DNA from: Caldilineaceae bacterium
GTDB taxonomy: Bacteria; Chloroflexota; Anaerolineae; Caldilineales; Caldilineaceae
Length of the DNA stretch: 54,117 nucleotides
Direction: 5' to 3'
Assembly (NCBI GenBank): GCA_022824025.1
Contig: JAJEBF010000054.1
Location: 1 to 54,117, forward strand
Shown: positions 1 to 9,032 of the stretch, piece after piece
How positions within the stretch are numbered: position 1 is the stretch's first letter
Layout: each line of letters opens with the position of its first letter
The notes under the pieces: generated by a model
Databases searched by the model: none
Told to the model about the DNA's origin: nothing
Seen by the model: only the letters and a program-made list of their open reading frames with translations
Made by a program: the position numbers and the translations under genes

Positions 1-534
<534 letters not shown>

Positions 535-612
535 TGTTCTCCTCTGCAGTCTGTTTTGACGATGCGTTGACCTGTCTGGCGTGCATTTGCGCACAAGGCC
601 ATGACGATGATT

Positions 613-642
613 ATTATAGAACATGCGTTCAGATTGTGTCAA
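613..642 (-). promoter_or_regulatory. recA promoter with LexA (SOS) operator
   Basis: Reading leftward, a perfect -35 TTGACA (642-637) and a perfect -10 TATAAT (618-613) are separated by 18 bp. The spacer ends in the palindrome GAAC-ATGC-GTTC (619-630), which is the GAAC-N4-GTTC operator known for LexA of Firmicutes and some other phyla. The expected start of transcription is near 606, leaving a leader of about 70 nt. The same operator pattern occurs in front of uvrA in this window, which supports the reading. The intergenic stretch from 643 to 850 shows nothing else recognisable. Confidence 0.85.
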
Positions 643-850
643 AATGCCGCTGGCGCTGAATGCAGTTCCGAATGGGGACGGTTTCAGGCCAACTATGGGA
701 ATTTACGCTGAAACCTGCGGCTCGCTTCTCCTGAAGGGGGCAGGGCTCAGTGGAACTGCAGTGGCCAGCGGTTCGTGGTCAGTGCGGGGCGGGGAATGGG
801 ACTGACATTGGTATGTGCGAATCCAATCAGGATTTTCCGTATACCAATTC

Positions 851-880
851 TTGTCTATTGACGCGATCACCGACTATAAT
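851..880 (+). promoter_or_regulatory. Putative sigma-70 promoter for the 112-aa gene
   Basis: TTGTCT (851-856) and a perfect TATAAT (875-880) are separated by 18 bp and point toward the small gene starting at 1016, giving a leader of roughly 130 nt. No operator palindrome was noticed. The assignment rests only on consensus match and orientation. Confidence 0.5.
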
Positions 881-1015
881 CCATGCGCGGTTCAGATCCC
901 CTCACCTTCGGATTACAGATCTCAGCTACGTCATACGGGTATAGAAAAGCCTCAATTCGGGAAAGATACTGACGCTGCAACTGCGCCGATCAGTGGCGCG
1001 CCATTGGGACCCGGC

Positions 1016-1354
1016 ATGAGTGTAAATCGTCGCAAACTGAATAGAGCCTGGGAAACGCTGCGGTCGCTGCCGATTCCTGCCATTGGGTCCGATCGCCTTG
1101 TCGACCTGCACGATGACCTGCTGCATTACGATACGGTGATCGCGCAGGAGATGCGGGAGTATCTGCGGGGGCGTGTCATAGATCGGTTCCGGGTGCAGAT
1201 CGACTGGGAGCTGGAGGAGACGCTGCGGTCGTTCAAGCCGCAATCCCCGGCGGAGATGGAGTGCAGGCGGGAGTTGCTGCGATACAAACGCCGCATTGAT
1301 GATGTCGTGCGCCAGCTGCTCCACGGCCAGCCGGAAGATTCCCCTCTTGAATAG
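1016..1354 (+). CDS. Hypothetical protein, 112 aa
   Basis: I do not recognise this protein. It is highly charged, without signal peptide or membrane segment, and looks mostly alpha-helical; the C-terminal half (ELEETLRSFK..., RRELLRYKRRIDDVVRQLL) could form amphipathic helices. The start was placed at the ATG at 1016 because the frame upstream of it lies over the putative promoter at 851-880 and reads as non-coding. The ribosome site is weak (GGGACC). It is divergent from recA and convergent with lysA, with only 27 bp to the lysA stop codon. It could be a small DNA-associated or regulatory protein, but no motif supports a specific function. Confidence 0.6.
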   Translation: MSVNRRKLNRAWETLRSLPIPAIGSDRLVDLHDDLLHYDTVIAQEMREYLRGRVIDRFRVQIDWELEETLRSFKPQSPAEMECRRELLRYKRRIDDVVRQLLHGQPEDSPLE

Positions 1355-1381
1355 AAAGGCGGCCCTGTCTTTCCTCGCCGT

Positions 1382-2707
1382 CTAGACGACATCCCGCAGC
1401 AGGAGATCATCGACTGTTTCGCGACGCTGGATCAGACGCGCGCTGCCATGGCGCAGCATGGTGAGGGCTGGGCGCAACGCCCCGTTGTAGTTGCTCGCCA
1501 TCATCAGCTGGTACGCCCCGCTGGCCGGCACTGCCAGCAACTCTCCCATTTCGATTTCAGGCAAAGGCAGATCCTCGATGAGCAGGTCGCCGCTTTCGCA
1601 GAAAGGGCCGGCCAGCCATGCGTTCGGGGAGACGGGAGGCCTGCCCAGCGGGTCTGTGACCGGCAGGGCCGAGTAACGCGCATGATAGAGGGCCGGGCGG
1701 ATATTGTCGGCCATCCCGCCGTCAAGAAGGAGCCAGCGGCGGGAGCCGGCCCGCTTAATGGTTCCGACCCGGTAGAGGGCGACGCCGGCGCGGGCGACAA
1801 GGCTGCGCCCCGGTTCCATTTGGAGGCGGGGCAAGGGCAGAGAAAAGGAAGAGAGGCTTTCCGCCAGGGCCGCGGCAGTGGTGGCGACGTAGCGCTCGAT
1901 CGATTGGTGCGGGAGGTCATCTTCATGGTAGGCGATGCCCCAACCCCCGCCGGGGCTGAGGGCCTGGGGCCACCAGCTGCGTTCCCGCTGCAGCCGGCCG
2001 ATAAGAGCGCAGACCATCTCCAGGGCGGGCAGCACTTCTTCGGCTTTGTGAAAGTGTGAGCCCTGGTGGAAGTGCAGCCCGGCGGCGGGAAGCTGATGAC
2101 GCTGGCAGAAGGCCACCGCTTCAACACATTCGTCGGCGTCCATTCCGAATTTGCTGTCGTGCTGTCCTGTCTGGCGGAAGCGATGGGTGTCCACGGCGAA
2201 ACCGGGCCGGACCCGCAGCCAGAGAGCCGGCATGGCGTCGCGAGCATGCGCCAGTTGGGCGATACGCGCCAGCTCCGGCAGATTGTCGACGACGATCGTG
2301 CCGGCGTGCGCGAGACCGGCCTGCAGATCTGCATGGCTCTTGTTGACGCCGTGCAGCAGGATCTGCGCGGGCGGCACGCCGGCCGCGCGGGCGATGTGCA
2401 ACTCTCCGACACCGGTACAGTCCAGTAGAAGGCCGTGCGCCGCCATCAGACGGGCCATGGCGAGGTTCATTCCTGCTTTGCCTGCATAGGTGATGCCGGC
2501 CGGGCCGGGGTAGTGGCGGCTGAGGGCAACTTGATAGGCCTGTACGGCGCCGTCGATGGTCACCTGATCGTAGAGATAGAGAGGGGTGTCGAACGCCGCG
2601 GCCAGCTCGTTCAGGTCACAGCCGCCGACGTGGAGGGTGGGTACCCCATTTCCGGCGGGGCGTAGGGCGATGGTATCGGGGAAGAGGGAGAGGCGGTCAC
2701 GGTACAT
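1382..2707 (-). CDS. lysA: Diaminopimelate decarboxylase
   Basis: This PLP enzyme decarboxylates meso-diaminopimelate to L-lysine, the last step of the DAP pathway, in the cytoplasm. The 441-residue length fits the family. The fold type III barrel is visible: the PLP lysine is K77 in YAGKAG, the glycine-rich phosphate site is near SPGGGWG, and the substrate-binding motifs EPGRSLVARAG and CESGD are present, followed by the C-terminal MMASNYN segment. The HFHQGSHFH stretch corresponds to the conserved HIGS-like loop. The start ATG at 2707 has AAGGA about 8 nt upstream. An EamA-type exporter lies 91 bp downstream on the same strand, possibly cotranscribed. An ornithine or arginine decarboxylase of the same fold is a less likely alternative. 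Confidence 0.9.
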   Translation of the reverse strand: MYRDRLSLFPDTIALRPAGNGVPTLHVGGCDLNELAAAFDTPLYLYDQVTIDGAVQAYQVALSRHYPGPAGITYAGKAGMNLAMARLMAAHGLLLDCTGVGELHIARAAGVPPAQILLHGVNKSHADLQAGLAHAGTIVVDNLPELARIAQLAHARDAMPALWLRVRPGFAVDTHRFRQTGQHDSKFGMDADECVEAVAFCQRHQLPAAGLHFHQGSHFHKAEEVLPALEMVCALIGRLQRERSWWPQALSPGGGWGIAYHEDDLPHQSIERYVATTAAALAESLSSFSLPLPRLQMEPGRSLVARAGVALYRVGTIKRAGSRRWLLLDGGMADNIRPALYHARYSALPVTDPLGRPPVSPNAWLAGPFCESGDLLIEDLPLPEIEMGELLAVPASGAYQLMMASNYNGALRPALTMLRHGSARLIQRRETVDDLLLRDVV

Positions 2708-2798
2708 CGCGGGATCCTTTTCGGCATGGAAGCGGCCGGCGACGCTTGCGTTAGCGGGTTGACGCCGCCTGACTCGCAGGGCTGGCAGAGGGCGGGGC

Positions 2799-3716
2799 TT
2801 ACAGAAGCACGATGAGGATTCCGCCGATGGTGATGAGAGCGCCGACGAGGCTGCTGGCGGAAGGGAATTCCTGCAACAGGAGCGCGCCGAGCAGAATGCC
2901 GCCCAGAACCTCCTGGGTTGCGATGAGGTTGACGTAGGTGGCGCTTACCCGGCGCAGGGCGGCGTTGTAGAGGGTATGGCCGCAGGCCAGTGGGAAGACA
3001 CCGAGCGCGGCGATGCTGGCGACGGCGGGCCAGTTGAGGCTGCCGGGGACATGCGCCGCGGCTGCGGCGGGTAGCAGCCAGAGCGCGGCCACGATGTAGA
3101 CTGCGCCGGCATACACCAGGAGAGGAAGGCGCTGCCGCTGGGCGCGGCCGGCAATGCTGTAGAGGGCGAAGGTGACGGCGCTGCCCAACGCCAGCAGGTC
3201 GCCGATCAGGGCGCGGGGGGTGAAGTTGTAGGATGCGCTGCCGCCTTGCCGAATGAGCGCGAGCGCAGGCTCGAACCCGGACAGGATGGAAACGCCCACG
3301 ACGGCTACGACAATGCCGAGCCATTTGCGCTGCGCCAGGGGTTCTTTAAGCAGGAAGCGGGAGAGCAGCGCGACCCAGATGGGGGCGGTATACATGATGG
3401 CCAGACTGTTGGCAATTGACGTGAATTCCAGGGAGTAGGCGTAGAAGAAAAAGTGGAGGGCGGCGACCAATCCGACGAGGAGAAGCCAGGGCCAGGCCGA
3501 GAGCAGTTTGCCGGGCCGGGTTGCGGCGTCGCCCGGCGTGCGGCTGCGGAGGAGGACCAGGCCCAAGACGACGATGCCGGCGACGAGGAGACGGCCGGCC
3601 GCGATCTCGAAGGAAGAGACGGAGCGTGCGGCCCACCGCACCAGCACGGGGCTGGTGCTGAAAAAGAGAACGGCGATCGCAACCAGCGCCAGCCCGCGGC
3701 GTTCTTCGACTGTCAC
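2799..3716 (-). CDS. EamA/DMT-superfamily transporter
   Basis: This 305-residue integral membrane protein has about ten hydrophobic segments arranged as two EamA repeats, as in RhaT/YdcZ-type metabolite exporters of the drug/metabolite transporter superfamily. The first repeat includes the signature around ALHFFFYAYSLEFTSIANSL and the second the segment ACGHTLYNAALRRVSATYVN, both typical of EamA proteins. The substrate is unknown; amino acids or related small metabolites are common for the family, and the position downstream of lysA makes lysine export conceivable but unproven. The start codon is GTG at 3716. The gene ends with a run of hydrophobic residues (GGILIVLL), so the last helix reaches the C-terminus. 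Confidence 0.85.
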   Translation of the reverse strand: MTVEERRGLALVAIAVLFFSTSPVLVRWAARSVSSFEIAAGRLLVAGIVVLGLVLLRSRTPGDAATRPGKLLSAWPWLLLVGLVAALHFFFYAYSLEFTSIANSLAIMYTAPIWVALLSRFLLKEPLAQRKWLGIVVAVVGVSILSGFEPALALIRQGGSASYNFTPRALIGDLLALGSAVTFALYSIAGRAQRQRLPLLVYAGAVYIVAALWLLPAAAAAHVPGSLNWPAVASIAALGVFPLACGHTLYNAALRRVSATYVNLIATQEVLGGILLGALLLQEFPSASSLVGALITIGGILIVLL

Positions 3717-3783
3717 GGTATCGGTCCGGATCCGGGCGCGGGCGTGCGGCCCGCGCTAACAGGGGTGGAGATCTGCGGCCGTT

Positions 3784-3912
3784 CTAGGGAACGGCGGGCG
3801 TAATCGCCACGTAGACCAGGCTCAACACCATGCTGAGCGCAATCAGCAGGCTGAGAAAGTAGAATATCTTTTCATTGCGGCTCAAGCGGCGTCTGCGCCG
3901 TCTGCGGCTCAT
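3784..3912 (-). CDS. Small Arg-rich single-pass membrane protein, 42 aa
   Basis: A short minus-strand frame runs from ATG at 3912 to TAG at 3784. It begins MSRRRRRRRLSRNEKIFYFL and continues with one hydrophobic helix of about 22 residues (roughly residues 16-37), ending AITPAVP. Seven consecutive arginines before the helix predict an inside-N orientation by the positive-inside rule. The ribosome site is a purine tract GGAAAGGGAC. A promoter candidate lies about 125 nt upstream. Function is unknown. The composition, the alternation of charged head and helix, and the clean fit between two genes argue against chance, but the frame is short. It could be a regulator or anchor for an envelope protein. 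Confidence 0.55.
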   Translation of the reverse strand: MSRRRRRRRLSRNEKIFYFLSLLIALSMVLSLVYVAITPAVP

Positions 3913-4037
3913 GCCCTGTCCCTTTCCGACCTGTATACGACGTGATGCGGACCGGAATGCCCTTCGCGGATGATCAAATCATCTGATGGGCGGTTCGCCG
4001 CGTCGAGAGAACGATGGATGACCTGTGAACGAGAGGA

Positions 4038-4066
4038 ATGATAGTCGAAATTCTGCTGTGAATCAA
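4038..4066 (-). promoter_or_regulatory. Putative promoter for the 42-aa membrane protein gene
   Basis: Reading leftward, TTGATT (4066-4061), a 17-bp spacer and TATCAT (4043-4038) resemble a sigma-70 promoter. It lies between the end of the GT-C gene and the small membrane-protein gene, with a leader of about 125 nt. Evidence is consensus match only. Confidence 0.35.
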
Positions 4067-4098
4067 GGCGCGGGGAGGTCTGTATTTGCGGCGGCGGT

Positions 4099-6471
4099 CT
4101 ATTCGATGCGCAATGGCCCGAGCAGCAGCCGGTCTTCCTGGGCCGGATTGATTCTGTCGAGCACGCGCAGGCGGCGAAAGTCGGGGCGCGTGTACAGCCC
4201 GATCTCGACCTGATAGAGACCGGGGCGGGCGTTGGCGGGAACGGTAAATGTATGCACGGTCGCGACGGTTTCACCAGCGGACCAGTCTTGGGTTGGGGGC
4301 GAGGGTTCCAGGTCGGCGCCGCCGAACATTTCGAAGCCGTCGGTGAGGAGGTGGGCGAAGGCCGTGTACGATTCGGCCACCGGTCCGGTTGCGGTCCAGT
4401 ACAGGGTAACGGTCATCTCCTGGCCGGGAACCGGGGTGCGGGTGCTGAAGAGATAGCCGGCCAGGGAAACATTGTCGGCAAACTGCGCATTGACGGTGAT
4501 TGCGCGGTTGCCGTCCAGGAGATCGGGGTCCTGCGCGCCGGCCCGGCAATCGGACGGGGTAGCCTCAGCGGGACAGATGATCACTTCGCCGAAGGAATAG
4601 CTTGTGCCGCCGCTTTGCCGGGGCAGGCGTTCGCCGTTGCTGTGTTTGTAGAAGCCCACTTGCCAGCTGGCCCGATTCGGCGCGTGGGCCGTTTCCGGAA
4701 TGGCAATGGCGTAGCTGTCGAGAAGGCGGCGGCCCGGCTGCCAGCCACTGGTCGGGCGCAGCCCCCCGCCGGGCATCGTGTCCAACTGCGCGACGGTCAG
4801 ACCGGCGCCGTCCACGAGGTGGATGAACAGGGACCAGTCATGGTGGAGCATTGCGTCGGCCTGGAAGCCCAGGTCCAGCTGCGCTTCGCGACCGGGATAG
4901 ACGATGGGGGGCTGGCCGTCTGCTTCACCTGCCGGTTCCGTCAGATTTTCATACGAAGCCGTGGCGCCGTGTAGCGCAATCGTGGCGTTGCCGGCGATAT
5001 AGGCGGCGAGCGGCGGCGAGGAGATGACGATGTTTGGATCGCTGTTCGGGATGTGCATCGGCGGGGGCGTGTACGCGGGGCGGAGCAGAGCGAAGGGTGT
5101 AGCCAGCGTCAGGAGCCCGAGGGCAGAGGTGGCCCCCCAGCCGATTCGGCCGCCGAACCGGCTTCCCCATCCTGTCCAGCCCAGCGTCCACAGCAGCGCC
5201 AGGGCGGGCAGCGCGGCGAAGAAATAACGTCCTTGCGCGGCGGGCGCCACGCGCATGAAGCGCAGCCAGGAGATGGTGAGGACGAGCAGCCACAGGAACA
5301 GGAAGAGGTGGGGCCGAAGAGGGGGCGCGCTTCTTGTGCGGCGGGCGTATCGGTCGAGCGCGGCGCGTGCCGCGCGCAAGAGCAGCCCAAGCGCCGCGAC
5401 CGCGGCGGCGGCGCGGAGCGCCAGGTATACCCAGGGAGGATAGGGCAGGTTGAGCCAGCCAAACAGACCCCAGAAGGAGCGTTCGAGGCCCCCCAGTTCG
5501 CTCAGGATCTGCGCCGGCCCGGCAGGGATGACGCGCAGGAGGATGTTGGCCTCCCACATATCCCAGGCAAGGGGATCGCCATAGAGCCGCCAGTTGCGCA
5601 GATACCACCAGCCGGCGATCAGGATCGCGGGCAAGGCAGCCCAAAGCGCGGCATCGACGATTGGACGAAGGCTGCGAGTGCGCCAGGCCAGCCACAGAAC
5701 GGCCGCCGCGGACACCGCGGCGAGGCCGAGCCCGCTCAGTTTGGAGAGCAGCGCCAGGCCGAGAGCGAGCCCGAGTTTCAGCAGGCGGGCCGGTCGCGGC
5801 CGCCCTCCATCTGCCAGCAGCTCCATCAGCTGCCAGAGAACGAGCGCGGCGGCGGCGTTGACGGCGTTGTCGTTGCTGACGGAGGCGCTGATGAAAACAA
5901 ATTGGGGCAAAAAAGCGGCAAACGCCGCGCCGAGCAGGGCATCCTGCGCCGAGAGGAGAGGGAGCAGGGCGCGATAGACGGCATAGACAGTGACGGCGCC
6001 GAGCAAGACGGAGAACAGCCGGGCAAGGCGCAGGGCCAGGATCGACTGCCGCCAGGGGAAGCGTTCGGTCTCCTGGTGGTGGATCAGGTAGTTGCGGTTG
6101 ATGGTTGCGCCGGGCTGGCCGATGGCGCGGTGGGGGTTGGCGCGTGCGAAGAGTTGGGGGAAGTCGGACTGGTCGATGAACGCGGTGAGCAGGGCGGCGG
6201 CGGCGTAATAGGCGGGGGCTTGCGTCCCCTGCTGCCGCCAGAGCGCTTGTGTATTCGGCTCCGCTACCGGCAGCGTTTTCTGCGTAGCCAGGTGCTGCAC
6301 AAAGGCGAAATGCCAGATTTCATCCGGCGCTTCAAATGGAGGGGTGACAAGACTGAACAGGCTGGCAAGAAGGAGGAAGACCGCCAGGAGGCGGTGAATG
6401 GTGGGACGGACAACAGGAAGAGCGGGAGCGAACCGGCGCGGCGCCTTCCCCGTTTGACGGGATGGGGACAT
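4099..6471 (-). CDS. GT-C-type membrane glycosyltransferase-like protein (DUF2142/PMT-like)
   Basis: The 790-residue protein has an N-terminal membrane region of about 12 helices (residues ~28-470) and a C-terminal extracytoplasmic part of about 320 residues rich in beta-strand patterns. The first loop after helix 1 contains PPFEAPDEIWHF with the acidic pair D50-E51, which matches the conserved position of catalytic acids in GT-C enzymes that use polyprenyl-phosphate sugars. Such proteins transfer sugars to lipids, polysaccharides or proteins outside the membrane. The ATG at 6471 abuts the TAA of the GT2 gene with no gap, so the two are translationally coupled; the GT2 probably makes the lipid-linked sugar donor that this protein uses. 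The exact acceptor cannot be read from sequence. Confidence 0.75.
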   Translation of the reverse strand: MSPSRQTGKAPRRFAPALPVVRPTIHRLLAVFLLLASLFSLVTPPFEAPDEIWHFAFVQHLATQKTLPVAEPNTQALWRQQGTQAPAYYAAAALLTAFIDQSDFPQLFARANPHRAIGQPGATINRNYLIHHQETERFPWRQSILALRLARLFSVLLGAVTVYAVYRALLPLLSAQDALLGAAFAAFLPQFVFISASVSNDNAVNAAAALVLWQLMELLADGGRPRPARLLKLGLALGLALLSKLSGLGLAAVSAAAVLWLAWRTRSLRPIVDAALWAALPAILIAGWWYLRNWRLYGDPLAWDMWEANILLRVIPAGPAQILSELGGLERSFWGLFGWLNLPYPPWVYLALRAAAAVAALGLLLRAARAALDRYARRTRSAPPLRPHLFLFLWLLVLTISWLRFMRVAPAAQGRYFFAALPALALLWTLGWTGWGSRFGGRIGWGATSALGLLTLATPFALLRPAYTPPPMHIPNSDPNIVISSPPLAAYIAGNATIALHGATASYENLTEPAGEADGQPPIVYPGREAQLDLGFQADAMLHHDWSLFIHLVDGAGLTVAQLDTMPGGGLRPTSGWQPGRRLLDSYAIAIPETAHAPNRASWQVGFYKHSNGERLPRQSGGTSYSFGEVIICPAEATPSDCRAGAQDPDLLDGNRAITVNAQFADNVSLAGYLFSTRTPVPGQEMTVTLYWTATGPVAESYTAFAHLLTDGFEMFGGADLEPSPPTQDWSAGETVATVHTFTVPANARPGLYQVEIGLYTRPDFRRLRVLDRINPAQEDRLLLGPLRIE

Positions 6472-7365
6472 TTACCTGGAGCTGGCTTTCGGGATCTGTT
6501 CTCCTGACGCGGACAGTTTAGAAGAGGGGGTGGCAACTGTTTCCTCTGCGTGGTTGCCGCCCTGGCCCTGGCTGCCCGTGTTGACGTTTTGCGCAGCCCT
6601 TTTGGGCGGTCGCCAGATGAAGAGAAAGTAGAGCCAGTTTTTCAGATATTTGAACCAGACATCCAGCACGCGAAAGTTGGAATCGCCGTTGGAGCGGACG
6701 TATTCGTGGGTGGCGACTTCAGTGATGCGGTAGCCGCTGCGCACGGTCTTGATGATCATCTCCTGCTCGATGGTTGTGATCTCCGATTGCAGCGCGAGCC
6801 TGCGCGCCAGATCGGCGCGGATGGCGCGGAACCCGTTCTGGGAATCGGTGAGGCTCACGCCTTGTGTGTAGTTGATGCTCAGCGTGATCACCTGGCTGCC
6901 GAAGAGGCGGACGAACTGGTTGATGGTGGCGTGCAGCTCGTCGCTGCCCCCCAACATGCGGGAGCCGGATACATGATCGGCGGCGCCGTCGATAATAGGT
7001 TGGACGAGCGCGGGGATGTCGCGGGGGTCGTGGGAACCGTCGGCGTCGATAAAGACGATAACATCGCCGCTGGCGTGATCGATGCCGACCCGCAGGGCAT
7101 CGCCTTTGCCTTTGCCGTTATCCAGGAGCACGGTCGCGCCCATTTCGGCGGCGATGGCTCGCGTATCATCGCTGCTGTGGCCGTCGATGACAAGCAGCTC
7201 GTCGGCATAGGGCGCGGCCCACTCGAGCACCGGTCGGATGTTGCGGCCCTCGTTTCGGCAGGGCACAATGATCGAAATTCGGACCGCGCGCCCGTCGGGC
7301 CCCTTGCTTGGGATTGCAGTGGGACGGTCGGGCTGGGTATACCAGTTGGGCAGGATATCGGTCAC
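6472..7365 (-). CDS. Family 2 glycosyltransferase (polyprenyl-phosphate sugar synthase-like)
   Basis: The 297-residue protein contains a GT-A fold of the dolichyl-phosphate mannose synthase type. It opens with VRISIIVPCRNEGRNIRPVL near residue 28, has the acidic DGHSSDDT loop and the metal-binding DAD at residues 107-109 (FIDADGSHDP). QNGFRAIR and EQEMIIK follow as in other GT2 enzymes. A short hydrophobic stretch (YLKNWLYFLFIW, about residues 242-253) suggests membrane association. The last 40 residues are low-complexity and probably disordered. The likely reaction is transfer of a hexose from a nucleotide sugar to polyprenyl phosphate. The start codon is GTG with a weak ribosome site. It is the first gene of the operon with the GT-C protein. 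Confidence 0.85.
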   Translation of the reverse strand: MTDILPNWYTQPDRPTAIPSKGPDGRAVRISIIVPCRNEGRNIRPVLEWAAPYADELLVIDGHSSDDTRAIAAEMGATVLLDNGKGKGDALRVGIDHASGDVIVFIDADGSHDPRDIPALVQPIIDGAADHVSGSRMLGGSDELHATINQFVRLFGSQVITLSINYTQGVSLTDSQNGFRAIRADLARRLALQSEITTIEQEMIIKTVRSGYRITEVATHEYVRSNGDSNFRVLDVWFKYLKNWLYFLFIWRPPKRAAQNVNTGSQGQGGNHAEETVATPSSKLSASGEQIPKASSR

Positions 7366-7480
7366 GGATCGTCTCAGGAAAAGAGAAAGATGGATGGGCC
7401 GCGGCTTGGCAGGCCGGTGGGCCCTACTTTAGCAGCATTCAATACCGATGCCAAGCCCCAATGCGACCATTCCGCAGGAA

Positions 7481-7509
7481 TTGACCGGCGACGGGCGATG
7501 CTATAGAGT
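7481..7509 (+). promoter_or_regulatory. Putative mazG promoter
   Basis: TTGACC (7481-7486), 17 bp, then TAGAGT (7504-7509; TATAGA overlaps it two bases earlier). It faces mazG, whose ATG is about 80 nt downstream. The 226-bp gap also has to hold the promoter of the divergent GT2 operon, which I could not locate confidently. Confidence 0.4.
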
Positions 7510-7591
7510 GCAAAGATGCCGTTCACTGTGGACAGGTGTTCGCGGGGTCGGGGACAGATGGAAGCGGCGCAAGTGACGGGGCTGGAGGACG

Positions 7592-8599
7592 ATGACGATA
7601 GTTGATCGAATGGAAACGGTGGCGGCGGCGGCCCAACTCGTCGGCATTGACCTGGACGAGGGCGTGCAGATCATCGGCGCGGCGCGGCTGGCGGCCCGCC
7701 ATCATCCGCCGTTTGATCTGGGGCAGCCGGCGCTGGTGCTGGGGATCAACAGCAGGCAGACTGCGCAGGCGGTCGGCGCAGTGTTGGGCAACGCCTACCC
7801 GGATGACCACCCCCTACAGCTGATTTTCACGGACGGGGATAGAGTGGTTTCGGCGCGCGCTGTGGCGCTGGCTGAAGCGGGCGAGCAGTGCGGCGCGGCG
7901 GGTGCCTCATGCCTGTATGTGCCCCCGCTGCCGCGCAGCAGCTATGGTGATCTGCAGGATGTAATGGCGCACTTGCGCGCACCCTACGGCTGCCCGTGGG
8001 ACCGGGAACAGACGTTGGCGAGCACGCGGGCCTTTCTACTCGAAGAGGTAGGGGAGGCGCTGGAAGCAATGGACGCCGAGGACGGGAGCCATATCGCGGA
8101 AGAGCTGGGCGATGTGCTGGGTATCATCGCGATGATCGCGCAGATCGCGACAGACGAAGGCCGGTTCCAGATGGCTGACGCGGTGCGCCACAGCGTGGAA
8201 AAGTTGATCCGGCGCCATCCGCACGTCTTTGGCGAAGAAGAGATCGACAACATGGAGCAGTTGTTCACGCGCTGGGAAGAGATCAAGACGGAGGAGCGGG
8301 CGGCGCAGGACAGGCCGTCACGCGGCCCGCTGGATGCTGTGCCGGCGGCTTTGCCGGCGCTGCGCAAGGCGCGCCAGATGCAGTCCAAGGCAGACAAGGC
8401 CGGGTTGCTCGACCGGGCGGCGCTGGCGCAGAGCAGCCCGGAGCTGGCTGCTCTCCTGCCGGAGGGCAGCGATGAAGAGGCGCTGGGGCTGCTGTTGTGG
8501 CGGCTGGTGGCGCTTACGAGCGCGCGCGGCCTGGACGCGGAGGACGCGCTGCGCGCCTACACAGGCCGGTGGCGAACGCGGATTCTTGCGGGCGCGTGA
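7592..8599 (+). CDS. mazG: MazG-type nucleoside triphosphate pyrophosphohydrolase with truncated tetrapyrrole-methylase domain
   Basis: The catalytic MazG core (residues ~118-235) hydrolyses NTPs or dNTPs to monophosphates and removes aberrant nucleotides. It contains PYGCPWDREQT, the helix LLEEVGEALEAM and EELGDVL, which supply the Mg-binding acidic residues. The C-terminal ~90 residues are a second helical half typical of longer MazG proteins. Residues ~25-82 (VQIIGAARLAARHHPPF..., YPDDHPLQLIF) match the C-terminal lobe of the tetrapyrrole methylase domain found in YabN-type fusions, but the SAM-binding N-terminal lobe is missing. The upstream 226 bp has no frame that could encode it. The start ATG follows a good GGAGG. 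Length is 335 residues against about 480 for full YabN-type fusions. Confidence 0.88.
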   Translation: MTIVDRMETVAAAAQLVGIDLDEGVQIIGAARLAARHHPPFDLGQPALVLGINSRQTAQAVGAVLGNAYPDDHPLQLIFTDGDRVVSARAVALAEAGEQCGAAGASCLYVPPLPRSSYGDLQDVMAHLRAPYGCPWDREQTLASTRAFLLEEVGEALEAMDAEDGSHIAEELGDVLGIIAMIAQIATDEGRFQMADAVRHSVEKLIRRHPHVFGEEEIDNMEQLFTRWEEIKTEERAAQDRPSRGPLDAVPAALPALRKARQMQSKADKAGLLDRAALAQSSPELAALLPEGSDEEALGLLLWRLVALTSARGLDAEDALRAYTGRWRTRILAGA

Positions 8600-8660
8600 G
8601 GTAAGAGGAGAAGGAGACTGTCAGCGGGGCAGGTTGCCGGCTTCCCCGGGCGGTCACTTT

Positions 8661-8690
8661 TTGAATGCGGGGCGCCAGACGTGCTATACT
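8661..8690 (+). promoter_or_regulatory. tRNA-Arg promoter
   Basis: TTGAAT (8661-8666) and TATACT (8685-8690) are separated by 18 bp and end 15 nt before the tRNA 5' end, the expected spacing for a tRNA promoter with a very short leader. Confidence 0.6.
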
Positions 8691-8705
8691 CCGGGGTGCT
8701 TGTTT

Positions 8706-8779
8706 GCCCCGGTAGCTCAGTGGATTAGAGCATCTGACTTCGGATCAGAGGGTCGTGGGTTCGAATCCTACCCGGGGTG
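8706..8779 (+). tRNA. tRNA-Arg (anticodon TCG)
   Basis: A complete cloverleaf can be folded by hand. The acceptor stem is GCCCCGG with CCGGGGT (first pair G-U), followed by a D-arm and the anticodon stem TCTGA/TCAGA around the loop CTTCGGA, which places TCG at positions 34-36. The variable loop GGGTC, the T-arm GTGGG-TTCGAAT-CCTAC and the discriminator G complete it. CCA is not encoded. The tRNA reads CGA (and by wobble other CGN) arginine codons. No integrase or obvious attachment-site duplication lies downstream; the following 250 bp up to the SH3b gene show nothing recognisable. Confidence 0.95.
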
Positions 8780-9032
8780 CTCACGAAAGCGGCGCGGCCG
8801 AAGCCGTCCCCACCAAGCGCTCCCAGAGTGGAGTTGCGAAGGAGGGGGCGGCTTTTCGCTTTGGAGTCGAGCGCTCCATGCAGTGGGTTGGGAGGCGTTC
8901 CCGAAGCCGCTTGCGGCTGATCGCCCGAAAACAATGGAGAGAAAAGGGAGAGGAGCGGGGCGTCGAAGACTCCTGTGCTCGCCCCGTTCAGGTTCGCGCC
9001 ACCGCGATGGCTTAGCAGATACGGATTGGGCG

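Noticed and set aside
5053..6507. Long open frame antisense to the GT-C membrane protein gene
   Set aside because: The composition (Gly/Gln/Glu/Arg-rich, no domain) is what high-GC antisense frames give, and the opposite strand encodes a convincing membrane protein coupled to a GT2 gene.
8691..8700. CCGGGGTGCT just before the tRNA repeats the tRNA 3' end, suggesting an attachment site
   Set aside because: It is only 10 bp, lies on the 5' side of the tRNA, and no integrase or island follows.
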